From assembly GCA_934717745.1 (NCBI GenBank), contig CAKUZB010000009.1, forward strand, positions 1-64,000: a stretch of 64,000 bases of DNA, written 5' to 3'. Below, piece after piece: positions 36,507 through 44,942 of the stretch. Below the pieces are notes generated by a model. That model saw only the letters and a program-made list of their open reading frames with translations. It had not been told where the DNA came from and did no database searches. Position numbers and translations under genes: made by a program. This DNA comes from an uncultured Candidatus Melainabacteria bacterium (GTDB lineage Bacteria; Cyanobacteriota; Vampirovibrionia; Gastranaerophilales; Gastranaerophilaceae). The stretch's first letter is position 1; the number at the start of each line of letters is the position of its first letter.

Positions 36507-38255
36507 ATGAATACAGTAGGTTTAACAGAAAACCAAGAGGCAGAATACTCAGTAAACTTATTGAATACTGCAATAAAAGAATTTAATAAAAAAAACTATT
36601 CAATGTGCGAAAACTTGTTGAATGAAGCAAAACCGACATTTAAAGAAACTAATGACGGTTCATCTACAGCAGTTTGTCTTGCATTGGAAAGTGTTTTGCT
36701 TTACTTAAAAGACAAAAGTGCTTACGAAGAAGCCTTGAACTTGCTAGAAGATGCAAAATATCTTGCAACTTTTACTCAAAGTCATCGTGCAAAACTTTTT
36801 GTTGAGTATATTTTTGGTTTAATAAATAAATTTGAAAAAAATTATGATTTAGCAAAATTACACTTTATTAACGCAAAAAATTTAGCATTTAAAGAAGACG
36901 AGTTTAATTTGCTTGATTTAATTACAGAATATTTGAACGATATTCAATCTATTTCAAGCGGTTTGTTATCAAACAAAAAAGACCCGTTGGTTGCGTTAGT
37001 GAAAATTGGTCAATCTGTTTCAGCAGAAACTAATATTGACGAATTGATTAGAGTTATCGCCGAAGAAACAAAAGGTGCAATTCAAGCAGACAGATGTACT
37101 GTATTTTTGTTAGACAAAGAGCATAATGAACTTTGGTCAAAAGTTGCTTTGGGCGAAGATTCTGAAATTCGTTTTCCGGCAGACAAAGGTTTGGCGGGTC
37201 ATTGCGTAAAAACAGGTGAAACAATTAACATCAAAGATGCTTATAATGATTCACGTTTTAATCCTGAAATTGACTATCAGACCGGATATAAAACAAAAAC
37301 AATTTTGTGCATGCCAATTAAGAACCTGCAACAAAAAATTATTGGTGCGTTTCAAGTTTTAAATAAACTTGAGGGATATTTTACTGATGAAGATGAAGAT
37401 TTGTTGGTTGCAATCGGTTCATCTGCTGGTATCGCATTAGAAAATGCTCAGTTATTTAAAACTCAGCAAAAAATGTTGGAAGAACAAAAAATTGTATTTG
37501 ATAGTTTTATTGAAACTCTTGCTGCCTCTATCGATGCTCGTGATAAGATTACAGCCGGTCATTCAAGCCGTGTGAGAATGTATTCAACATTGATTGCACG
37601 TGCAATGAATCTTCCGGAAAATGAAATTAACATTATTGAAAAAGCCGCAATTCTTCACGATATTGGTAAAATCGGTATTAGAGATTCTGTTCTTCAAAAA
37701 GAAGGAAGATTGACAGATGAAGAATATCGTCATATTCAATCTCACGTTCAAATTACACATGACATTTTGCACAAAATTCACATGTCAGATGATTTCAAAA
37801 AAGTTACTGAAATTGCTTGTTCTCATCACGAAAAATTTGACGGAACAGGTTACTATAGAGATTTGTCAGGAAAAAATATTCCTCTTGGCGGTAGAATTTT
37901 AGCGGTTTCTGACGTATTTGATGCGATTACATCAAAAAGACACTATCGTGATAAGATGCCTATCGAAAAAGTTATGAGCATTTTGTTAAAAGATTCAGGT
38001 ACACACTTTGATAAAGAGGTTGTTGAGGTGTTTATGAATTTACACTGCGATAGTATCATCAAAGTCTTTTTGACAGAAAATCATCTTGAATTGAATAAAG
38101 ATGACGAAGAATTTTTATCACAGTACACAATGAATGATTTATATAATACTTTAAAATTAGAACCTGATACTTTGGATAATACGCAACAAAACTTTATCAG
38201 TCTATTTAATACGTATTATTATGGTCAAATAGTAAGGGACACAGAGAATGATTAA
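36507..38255 (+). CDS. TPR-like/GAF/HD-GYP-type signalling protein
   Basis: A 582-residue cytoplasmic sensor and probable c-di-GMP phosphodiesterase. It has a TPR-like helical N-terminus (1-150) and a GAF domain (about 170-310, with DRCTVFLLDKEHNELWSKVA). A C-terminal HD-GYP domain (about 330-520) has HDIGKIGI (H384, D385), HHEKFDGTGYY and DVFDAITSKRHYRDKMP. The GYP tripeptide reads GYY here, while the HD residues and metal-site histidines are intact. AAAGG lies 7 bp before the ATG. It begins a four-gene run in which the next three genes overlap or nearly touch. Confidence 0.88.
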   Translation: MNTVGLTENQEAEYSVNLLNTAIKEFNKKNYSMCENLLNEAKPTFKETNDGSSTAVCLALESVLLYLKDKSAYEEALNLLEDAKYLATFTQSHRAKLFVEYIFGLINKFEKNYDLAKLHFINAKNLAFKEDEFNLLDLITEYLNDIQSISSGLLSNKKDPLVALVKIGQSVSAETNIDELIRVIAEETKGAIQADRCTVFLLDKEHNELWSKVALGEDSEIRFPADKGLAGHCVKTGETINIKDAYNDSRFNPEIDYQTGYKTKTILCMPIKNLQQKIIGAFQVLNKLEGYFTDEDEDLLVAIGSSAGIALENAQLFKTQQKMLEEQKIVFDSFIETLAASIDARDKITAGHSSRVRMYSTLIARAMNLPENEINIIEKAAILHDIGKIGIRDSVLQKEGRLTDEEYRHIQSHVQITHDILHKIHMSDDFKKVTEIACSHHEKFDGTGYYRDLSGKNIPLGGRILAVSDVFDAITSKRHYRDKMPIEKVMSILLKDSGTHFDKEVVEVFMNLHCDSIIKVFLTENHLELNKDDEEFLSQYTMNDLYNTLKLEPDTLDNTQQNFISLFNTYYYGQIVRDTEND

Positions 38256-39795
38256 AAAGTGCTTAACAACACTTGTTATAATATTGATGGCTTCTTCGCA
38301 AATTTGTTTTGCGGAAAAAATATCAACCGGCGATGATTTTGATAAAATGACGATTAATCTTTTAGACCCGTCAATGAAAGTATCTCAATTGTCGATTAAT
38401 TTTGATATTGTAGTATCTCAAATTGAAGCCTTTAATGAATTTATTCAAGCGACAGATAAATTTAAACAAAGCAATGTAGAAGCCGCTTACGATGATTACA
38501 AGTTTGTTTTAGATAATGTAGAAACAAATGATTTTGGTTACACTTTAATGGCAAGCAAACTTGCTGATTACGGTTTGTTTTATTTATCAAATTATGCTTG
38601 CAAAAAAATGGCAGATGCTGAAATTACAAAAAATCACGTAGAAAATATTCAAAAGTTTTTCTATCCAAAGAAAAGACTTCCATATAATGAAGAAATTTAT
38701 TTAGCCGAAGCATACGCAAATATTATGTTTAATGAGCAAAGCAAAGAAACAATGGAGGAATTGCTTAAAAATAGTGATTTATTGGAAAATTTTGATTATG
38801 CAAATTATGTCCTTGCTCTTGCCGGTTATAAAGCAAATAAATTGGCGATTGCAAAACAATATATTCAAGTTGCAGTAACTCAAAATCCGCAAAACATGAA
38901 TTATAAAATTCTGGAAGCAAAAATTTTGGCAAACGGAATGAAACCTCAAGAAGCAATGAAAGTTGTAAATCAACTTAAAAAAGAAGATTTGACAGAGGCG
39001 GAACTTCAAAGACGTGTAAATTCGATTGAAGAATATGTTTTGTACAAATGTGCCAAAAAAGATTGGGAAAGAAATTACCATTTAGGTAATTATTACTATT
39101 ATGAAGGCAACTTTGGTAAATCAATTAAAACTTTGCAAACTGCTTTAGGGAAAAATAAATCAAATAATGCAAAAGTTAATGCTTTAATGAGTAAAGTTTA
39201 CTTGTCTATGCAAGAATACGAAAAAGCAAAAGATGTTGCTCAAAAAACAGTTAAAAAAGATTCTAATAATCCAGAAGCAAGAATGACTTTGGGTAATATA
39301 AATTATGCACAACAAAATTATAAAAAAGCCTTAAAAGATTATCAAAAAGCAGGTAAAACAAAAGAATATGCAATTCATTCAGATGTAAAAATTGCTCAAA
39401 CTCTTCAAAGATTAGGCGAAGAAAAAAAATCGAAAGAATTATTTGAAAAAGTTTTGAAAGAATCTTCAACTGAATATGAAGCATATTATAATATAGCAAT
39501 GATTGAACCTTTTAAACAACTTACATACTTGAAAAAGGCTTTGGCTTTGAATATTATGTACATTGATGCTTGGCTAGGGCTTGCAAGACACGAATTATCA
39601 AGAGATAACTTTGCTCTTGCTCAAGATTATCTTGCAACAGCATTCTATATTGACCAAAATGATTTTAGGTATTATTATTATCAAGGTCTGTTGTATAAAA
39701 ATCAAGATGATATGCAAACCGCAGTGATGTATTTCAGAAAATGTTTGAAACTTAATCCAAATTGTGTTGAAGCACAGAAAGAGTTAAATTTATAA
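38248..39795 (+). CDS. Secreted/periplasmic TPR protein
   Basis: A 515-residue protein with a signal peptide (MIKKCLTTLVIILMASSQICFAEK, cleavage after CFA at about 22). Helical repeats follow, with clear TPR units in the second half, such as ARMTLGNINYAQQNYKKALK and AWLGLARHELSRDNFALAQD. The start lies inside the end of the HD-GYP gene (8-bp overlap) and the stop shares a base with the next start, so this is a coupled operon. The combination suggests a structural or secretion-related partner for a signalling pathway, but the function is unknown. Confidence 0.82.
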   Translation: MIKKCLTTLVIILMASSQICFAEKISTGDDFDKMTINLLDPSMKVSQLSINFDIVVSQIEAFNEFIQATDKFKQSNVEAAYDDYKFVLDNVETNDFGYTLMASKLADYGLFYLSNYACKKMADAEITKNHVENIQKFFYPKKRLPYNEEIYLAEAYANIMFNEQSKETMEELLKNSDLLENFDYANYVLALAGYKANKLAIAKQYIQVAVTQNPQNMNYKILEAKILANGMKPQEAMKVVNQLKKEDLTEAELQRRVNSIEEYVLYKCAKKDWERNYHLGNYYYYEGNFGKSIKTLQTALGKNKSNNAKVNALMSKVYLSMQEYEKAKDVAQKTVKKDSNNPEARMTLGNINYAQQNYKKALKDYQKAGKTKEYAIHSDVKIAQTLQRLGEEKKSKELFEKVLKESSTEYEAYYNIAMIEPFKQLTYLKKALALNIMYIDAWLGLARHELSRDNFALAQDYLATAFYIDQNDFRYYYYQGLLYKNQDDMQTAVMYFRKCLKLNPNCVEAQKELNL

Positions 39796-40448
39796 TGGCA
39801 GAAAAAAAGAATATTTTAATAATTGAAGATCACGAACTTACAAGATTTGCTCTAAAAACTGTTTTTAATGACGTAGAGTTTTTGGGTATGCTTTTTGAAG
39901 CGGATTCTGCCGAAAAAGGTTTAGAAATTGTTGAACAAAATGATATTGATTTAATTATTATGGATTTAGGTTTGCCAAATATGAACGGCATTGATATGAC
40001 TAAAAAAATCCGTTCTATGGAAAAAGATATAAAAGTCGTTGTTTTAACTTCTCATAATGACGAAAAAGAAGTTTTAAATAGTATAAAAGCCGGTGCAAAC
40101 GCATATTGTTCAAAAGAAATTAATCCTCAAAGGCTTGTTAGTGTTGTAAAATCTGTACTAGACGGTGCGGCTTGGTTTGACCCGACTATTTCGCATATTG
40201 TTTTGAAAGCCGTAACAACCAACCAATCGTATGAGGATACTCCAAAGAAAACTGATTATAATCTAACAACAAGAGAAGCACAAATCTTGAAATTGATTAC
40301 AGAGGGTTACAGCAACACAGATATTGCAAACGAATTAGTTGTAAGTGTTAATACAACAAAAGCCCATGTGGCAAGTATTTTGCAAAAACTGGAAGTTGAA
40401 GATAGATTACAAGCCGCTTTAAAAGCAATTAAGAATAAAATTGTTTAA
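39795..40448 (+). CDS. LuxR/NarL-family response regulator
   Basis: A 217-residue two-component regulator. The receiver domain (1-120) has ILIIEDHELT, phospho-acceptor D57 in MDLGLPNMNG, T (VVLTSHN) and K (AYCSKE) switch residues. The C-terminal LuxR helix-turn-helix (about 150-210) is in LTTREAQILKLITEGYSNTD. It should bind DNA on phosphorylation. No histidine kinase is adjacent; CheA at 48498 is the nearest and is not necessarily the partner. Stop codon of the preceding gene overlaps its start (TAATG). Confidence 0.93.
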   Translation: MAEKKNILIIEDHELTRFALKTVFNDVEFLGMLFEADSAEKGLEIVEQNDIDLIIMDLGLPNMNGIDMTKKIRSMEKDIKVVVLTSHNDEKEVLNSIKAGANAYCSKEINPQRLVSVVKSVLDGAAWFDPTISHIVLKAVTTNQSYEDTPKKTDYNLTTREAQILKLITEGYSNTDIANELVVSVNTTKAHVASILQKLEVEDRLQAALKAIKNKIV

Positions 40449-40459
40449 GGAAAAGTTTT

Positions 40460-41092
40460 ATGACAGCAGAATTAGCAAAAATTTTAATAGTCGATGATAA
40501 TCCAAAATACTTGGAAGATGCTCTTCCAATGTACGGTTATGAAGTTTCAGTTGCTAATGATGGTATTCAGGCATTAAAAATTTTGCAAAAAAATCCTGAT
40601 AGCATAAATTTGGTTTTACTTGATGTAATGATGCCAAATATGAACGGTTGGGATACTTTAAAGGCAATCAGAACAAACGAAAAAACAAAAATGATGCCGG
40701 TAATTATGATTACAGCGGTAAGTGAAGAACAAAAAATTGTTTCCGGTTTAAAAATTGGTGCTGATGATTATATTGTAAAACCTTTTGTTCTTCCAAATTT
40801 ACTTGCAAGAATTGAAGCAGTTTTAAGGCGTTCTAATTGGAATAAAAAAGAAGCAAAAAATGTTGATATAACATTTACTTCTGACGAACCGATTGAACCG
40901 TTAACTCAAAGGGAAACAGAGGTTTTATCAATGGTTGCAAAAGGTGCAAGCAATCATGATATTGCTGAAAAATTATTCTTAAAAGAAGTTACTGTGAAAA
41001 CACATTTGAACAGTATTTTTAAAAAATTAAAAGTTTCAAATCGTACGCAGGCAGTACTTTTAGGAATGCAAATGAATTTAATACACGAATAA
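40460..41092 (+). CDS. LuxR-family response regulator
   Basis: A second regulator of 210 residues, 11 bp downstream. The receiver has ILIVDDN, phospho-acceptor D55 in LDVMMPNMNGWD, the switch Thr in MITAVSEEQK and Lys in DYIVKPFVLPNLLARIE. A LuxR-type DNA-binding domain follows (LTQRETEVLSMVAKGASNHD). The receiver is of the OmpR/PleD look while the output domain is NarL-like, an arrangement also seen in cyanobacterial regulators. The kinase partner is unknown. Confidence 0.92.
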   Translation: MTAELAKILIVDDNPKYLEDALPMYGYEVSVANDGIQALKILQKNPDSINLVLLDVMMPNMNGWDTLKAIRTNEKTKMMPVIMITAVSEEQKIVSGLKIGADDYIVKPFVLPNLLARIEAVLRRSNWNKKEAKNVDITFTSDEPIEPLTQRETEVLSMVAKGASNHDIAEKLFLKEVTVKTHLNSIFKKLKVSNRTQAVLLGMQMNLIHE

Positions 41093-41124
41093 CAGATTAT
41101 TTATAATAGGAGAAAAGGACATCA

Positions 41125-41655
41125 ATGGCAAACTATACAAAAGACGAGTTGATTACATTAATTCAAGAAAATCCTGAAGAATTTAACAATTGGAAAAAAG
41201 ACCAAGAAGAAGTTGATTTAAGTGAAGTTGATTTTTCAAACATTGTTTTGACAGAGGTTGATTTTACTGATGTTGACTTAAATTCAAGTTCTTTTGCTGA
41301 TTCTCATTTAACAGAAGTAAAATTTCAAAATTGTGATTTGACCTCTGTTGACTTTACACGTTCAAACCTTGTTGAATGTGATTTCACAGATGCAATTTTG
41401 CCTGGGGCTGATTTTTCTTATGCAGCAGTAAATTATTGCGTTTTCAATGATTCAGATATGGCTGGTTGTATTTTTGAAGAAAGTGATTTATCAAATTCTG
41501 ATTTTTCTGCTTCTGTAAATATGAGTGCTTGCCGTTTTGACGACGAAACAGTATGGCCGGATTCTGATATGCTACCGGAGGACTTTGATTCAACTTACAG
41601 TGCAGATTTATCTTCTTTAAGAGATGAAGATGATTCTGTCCAATCAGATTATTAA
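41125..41655 (+). CDS. Pentapeptide-repeat protein
   Basis: A 176-residue protein. Residues 1-30 are a helical start and residues 30-130 are pentapeptide repeats of the A(D/N)LxX type (such as SEVDFSNIVLTEVDFTDVDL), which fold into a four-sided right-handed beta-helix. The tail is acidic (DEDDSVQSDY). Some pentapeptide proteins mimic DNA and bind gyrase or topoisomerase, but most have no known function and nothing here identifies a target. AGGAG lies before the ATG. Its stop abuts the RsmE start. Confidence 0.85.
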   Translation: MANYTKDELITLIQENPEEFNNWKKDQEEVDLSEVDFSNIVLTEVDFTDVDLNSSSFADSHLTEVKFQNCDLTSVDFTRSNLVECDFTDAILPGADFSYAAVNYCVFNDSDMAGCIFEESDLSNSDFSASVNMSACRFDDETVWPDSDMLPEDFDSTYSADLSSLRDEDDSVQSDY

Positions 41656-41656
41656 T

Positions 41657-42397
41657 ATGCCACATTTTTTTATTAATACAAAAAATATAAACAATGACCT
41701 TGTTACGATAGACGATAAAGAAAATTATCAACATATAGCAAGGTCTTTGCGTGCTAAAATCGGCGAAAAACTCAGAATGATTGACGAAAATCGTATTCAA
41801 TACGAGGGTAAAATCACTGAAATTACGAAAAATTCTATTGAAGTTTTGATTGAAGAAAAATATCCGTCAGAAAATAAATTAGGTTTTAATCTTTTTTTGG
41901 CACAAGTTCCTTTAAGAAGTGATTTTCAAAATTTGGTTATGGAGAAAGCAACAGAATTGGGTGTAAATGGTGTTTATCCCGTTTATAGCGATAATTGTTC
42001 TGTTGCAAAATCTGTGATTGAAAAAAAACTTTCAAAATGGCAACGAATTATGTACGAGGCATCAAAACAATGCGAAAGAGCATTTGTCCCAAATTGTTTT
42101 GAACTTAAGACTTTAGAAGATCTTTTGAATGATGACAAATTTGATAAAATAATTGCTTTTTGTGAACGTGGTTATAAATTGTCTATGAAAGAGTATTTTT
42201 CTAAAAATCCAATAAAAACAGATGAAAATATTCTTGTGATTGTAGGTCCGGAAGGTGGTTTTACAAAACGAGAATTTGAATTGTTTGAAAAAAGTGGTAT
42301 TATAATGTTATCGTTAGGCGATTTGATATTGAAAGCAGAAACAGCGGTTATTGTTGGACTTGGAAATATTATTTATGAATTCACAAATAACAAATAG
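41657..42397 (+). CDS. rsmE: 16S rRNA (uracil1498-N3)-methyltransferase
   Basis: A SPOUT-class methyltransferase of about 246 residues that modifies U1498 in 16S rRNA using S-adenosylmethionine. The N-terminal PUA-like domain starts MPHFFINTKN, matching the family's usual MPRFF-type start. The trefoil-knot SAM site is in IVGPEGGFTKREFELF and LSLGDLILKAETAVI. I use ATG 41657; an earlier in-frame ATG at 41624 would overlap the upstream gene and adds residues foreign to the family. No strong Shine-Dalgarno, so translation may be coupled to the pentapeptide gene. Confidence 0.92.
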   Translation: MPHFFINTKNINNDLVTIDDKENYQHIARSLRAKIGEKLRMIDENRIQYEGKITEITKNSIEVLIEEKYPSENKLGFNLFLAQVPLRSDFQNLVMEKATELGVNGVYPVYSDNCSVAKSVIEKKLSKWQRIMYEASKQCERAFVPNCFELKTLEDLLNDDKFDKIIAFCERGYKLSMKEYFSKNPIKTDENILVIVGPEGGFTKREFELFEKSGIIMLSLGDLILKAETAVIVGLGNIIYEFTNNK

Positions 42398-43778
42398 AAT
42401 ACTTGATGATGAATTAGTTCAAAAAATTATGAATTTTTCGAAAAACATACGAGTTTTGCTTGTAGGTGGAGTTATTCGTGATTTTTGTTTGGGTAAAAAG
42501 AATTTTGATAAAGATATAATTGTTGTTGATGAAGATGCAAAAATTTACGCACAAAATTTGGCTCAAAAACTTGATGCTACTTATGTTCCACTTGATGAAG
42601 AAAATAAAATTTATCGTCTTGTATTAAAAGATAAAATTAATTTTATTGACATAACAAATCCTATAGAAAACTCTGTAGAAAAGGATTTGGGACGACGTGA
42701 TTTACGAATGAATGCTATTGCATTTGATTTGAAAGATAAAAAATTTATAGACCTTTTTAACGGATTTAAAGATTTAGAAGAATCAAAAATTAATATTATT
42801 TCAGAAAAAAATCTTGAAGACGATTCCTTGAGATTGTTGAGAATTTTCAGGTTTCAGGCTACAACGGGGTTTGATATTAATGAAGAACTTAAAGAAATAG
42901 TAAAAAAACATTATAAATTAATAAAAAATCCGGCAAAAGAACGTGTAAATTACGAATTGATGAAACTTTTTGACGGCGATTATACAGTAAAAGCCTTGAA
43001 AACTATGGACGAATGTAATTTGTTGTGCGAAATTTTACCTATATTTAACGATGTAAAAAAAGTTCCGCCAAATACACATCACCACTTACCTTTGATAGGT
43101 CATTCAATGGAAACTGTCAGACAAATTGAAAATTTCTATAAAATTGCAAATAAAGATGTGAAAAAGCATCTTGATAGTGTTGATTTTGGGGGATTTAGAC
43201 GACTTGCTCATTTGAAACTTGCCGGTTTTTTGCACGATATAGGTAAATTCAGTTGTTGGACAATTGAAGAAGATACAGGACGTCATAGATTTATAAAACA
43301 TGAATATTTGGGTTCAGAGATGTGTCCGCAAATTTTGCGAGATTTGAAATTTTCGAAAAAACAAATTGAATATATTTCTGATATGATAAAATATCATATT
43401 TATCCGTCGCATGTTATATCAACAGAGGGTTTAAGTGAAAAGACAAAGTTACGTTATATTAGAAAAATGGGTTCAAATGTAATTGATAACATTATTTTAG
43501 CAATGTCTGATAGGCTTTCTGCTCGTGGACAAGCAGTTACAGAAGAAATGGTTAAGAATAATATTTCAGGTTTGCAAGAACTTTTAGGATACTATCTTGA
43601 CGTAAGAGAGTCTTTAAAACCTTTACCAAAACTTCTTTCAGGTGAAGAAATTATGGCATTGACAGGTTTAAAACAGTCAAAAGAACTGGGAGAATTAATA
43701 GAACGCTTGAAAGAGGCTCAATTTGAGGGAAATGTTAATACAAAAGACGAGGCAATAAAGTTTGTTTCTATCCGCTAA
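42375..43778 (+). CDS. CCA-adding enzyme / poly(A) polymerase family nucleotidyltransferase
   Basis: A protein of about 467 residues. The class II nucleotidyltransferase head has LLVGGVIRDFCLGKKNFDKD and RRDLRMNAIAFDL (about 28-125). A tRNA-binding region with the EDDSLRLLRIFRFQATTGF motif follows, then an HD domain (HLKLAGFLHDIGKF). It would complete or repair tRNA 3' ends, consistent with the tRNA-Cys gene here lacking CCA. ATG 42375 is preferred over a TTG at 42351; it overlaps rsmE by 23 bp. An A-adding-only enzyme cannot be excluded. Confidence 0.9.
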   Translation: MNSQITNRILDDELVQKIMNFSKNIRVLLVGGVIRDFCLGKKNFDKDIIVVDEDAKIYAQNLAQKLDATYVPLDEENKIYRLVLKDKINFIDITNPIENSVEKDLGRRDLRMNAIAFDLKDKKFIDLFNGFKDLEESKINIISEKNLEDDSLRLLRIFRFQATTGFDINEELKEIVKKHYKLIKNPAKERVNYELMKLFDGDYTVKALKTMDECNLLCEILPIFNDVKKVPPNTHHHLPLIGHSMETVRQIENFYKIANKDVKKHLDSVDFGGFRRLAHLKLAGFLHDIGKFSCWTIEEDTGRHRFIKHEYLGSEMCPQILRDLKFSKKQIEYISDMIKYHIYPSHVISTEGLSEKTKLRYIRKMGSNVIDNIILAMSDRLSARGQAVTEEMVKNNISGLQELLGYYLDVRESLKPLPKLLSGEEIMALTGLKQSKELGELIERLKEAQFEGNVNTKDEAIKFVSIR

Positions 43779-43882
43779 AATAAACTATATATTTTTGTAA
43801 AAATTTGTTTAAGCAAGGACAATTTTTATTTTTAGGGGCGTTTTTCGTGGTAAAGTAAAAAAAGAATAAAGGAAGGAATTTT

Positions 43883-44584
43883 ATGCCAATTCAAGCGGTT
43901 ACTCCGAGAATAACTTCTCCGGTGGTTGTAAAAAAAACACCTCAAGTTGTGCTTAATCCACTTAATGAACCGGTAAAACAACAACCACAACTTCAAAAAC
44001 GGGATTTCAATTGGTTTCCTGATATTTTTAAATCTTCTTTAACAAAAGAAATGGAAGAAATTAAGGAGATAAAAAATAATCAAGGCTTTCCTCGTTTTGA
44101 CAAGGAAGATAGAAAAGAAATTAAAAAATATCTAAAAAAAGGTGAACTTGATGTTGATGCCGTTAAAACTTTTGCTCAAACGAATTTGACAATTAAAGGT
44201 ATGAGTGAAGCCTACGAGTTTTCAAAAACGTCAAAAGACCCTAAAAAAGAACAACAAAATATTCTAAAGGTTGTTTTAGAGTTTGAAAAGCCTGAAATGA
44301 AAATGCCTCAACAATACAAGGAATACAGAACGCAACTGGAACGTGGTAAAAATTCAACTTATAAAATTAAAAACCACAATGATTCTCACATTACTATTTA
44401 TAAAGCAAATGCACAAAAAATCAGTGAATCTACGGTAGAAGCAGGACCTTATTACCCATATCCAAGTAGTTCCGCTTCATCAGGTTCGTCTGGTTCAAGT
44501 AGTTCGGATACAAATAAAAGCGATGATGACGATTGGAGAAATCCATTTAATCCATTAAGTCCATTTAATCCGTTAAATATGTAG
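43883..44584 (+). CDS. Unknown protein with Ser-rich and NPF-containing tail
   Basis: A 233-residue protein I do not recognise. It opens with MPIQAVTPRITS, followed by a Pro/Gln/Lys-rich segment to about 50, a helical core (58-150) with EMEEIKEIKNNQGFPRFDKE, and a serine-rich linker (about 195-212). The tail reads RNPFNPLSPFNPLNM. No signal peptide or membrane helix. AAGGAAGGA precedes the ATG. The N-terminus resembles the unknown proteins at 6047, 6578 and 27402, and the NPF motif recurs in the last of these. It is a lone gene ending in a strong 25-bp terminator stem. Confidence 0.7.
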   Translation: MPIQAVTPRITSPVVVKKTPQVVLNPLNEPVKQQPQLQKRDFNWFPDIFKSSLTKEMEEIKEIKNNQGFPRFDKEDRKEIKKYLKKGELDVDAVKTFAQTNLTIKGMSEAYEFSKTSKDPKKEQQNILKVVLEFEKPEMKMPQQYKEYRTQLERGKNSTYKIKNHNDSHITIYKANAQKISESTVEAGPYYPYPSSSASSGSSGSSSSDTNKSDDDDWRNPFNPLSPFNPLNM

Positions 44585-44586
44585 TT

Positions 44587-44639
44587 TTTCAAATAAATAA
44601 AGGCGGTTGATGAAATCAACCGCCTTTATTTATTTGAAA
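44587..44639 (+). terminator. Strong terminator, 25-bp perfect stem
   Basis: A perfect 25-bp inverted repeat (44587-44611 and 44615-44639) with a GAA loop. The core GGCGGTTGAT/ATCAACCGCC is shared with the terminator at 52945-52983. Confidence 0.9.
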
Positions 44640-44707
44640 TTTCCCCTAATACTTGAAGAAAGTCAAAAAATGAGTTATAATAATACATGTCAAAGAGGAG
44701 AGATTAT

Positions 44708-44881
44708 ATGCCAGAGATGCCAAAATGGTTAATCGCTTTGATTGTTGTTGTTGCCGGTGGCTGGATAATATCCCAAACCGCAGACTTTGTCGGTAAAGTT
44801 AACACAACTGTTAACAAAGCAAATTCGAGTATGAATCAAACACAACAAAGCGTTTCGTCAATCGGAAAATACGAAGAATAA
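44708..44881 (+). CDS. Small single-pass membrane protein
   Basis: A 57-residue protein with one membrane helix (WLIALIVVVAGGWIISQ, about 6-22) and a hydrophilic Asn/Gln/Ser-rich tail (TTVNKANSSMNQTQQSVSS) that looks like a short coiled coil. I start at ATG 44708 because AGAGGAGA lies just upstream; the ATG at 44687 would run through that ribosome site. Function unknown. It is followed by a bidirectional terminator shared with the chemosensory operon on the other strand. Confidence 0.68.
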   Translation: MPEMPKWLIALIVVVAGGWIISQTADFVGKVNTTVNKANSSMNQTQQSVSSIGKYEE

Positions 44882-44900
44882 GATTTTCTATATTTATTAA

Positions 44901-44935
44901 AAAAAAGAGCAAGTTTGCGAACTTGTCGTTTTTGT
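44901..44935. terminator. Bidirectional terminator
   Basis: CAAGTT-TGCG-AACTTG stem (44910-44925) with an A tract to the left and TCGTTTTTGTT to the right, able to end both the small membrane gene and the minus-strand CheW gene. Confidence 0.6.
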
Positions 44936-44942
44936 TGTGTTC

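Noticed and set aside
44687..44707. Earlier ATG for the small membrane protein
   Set aside because: Translation from it would pass through AGAGGAGA, which is the obvious ribosome site for ATG 44708.
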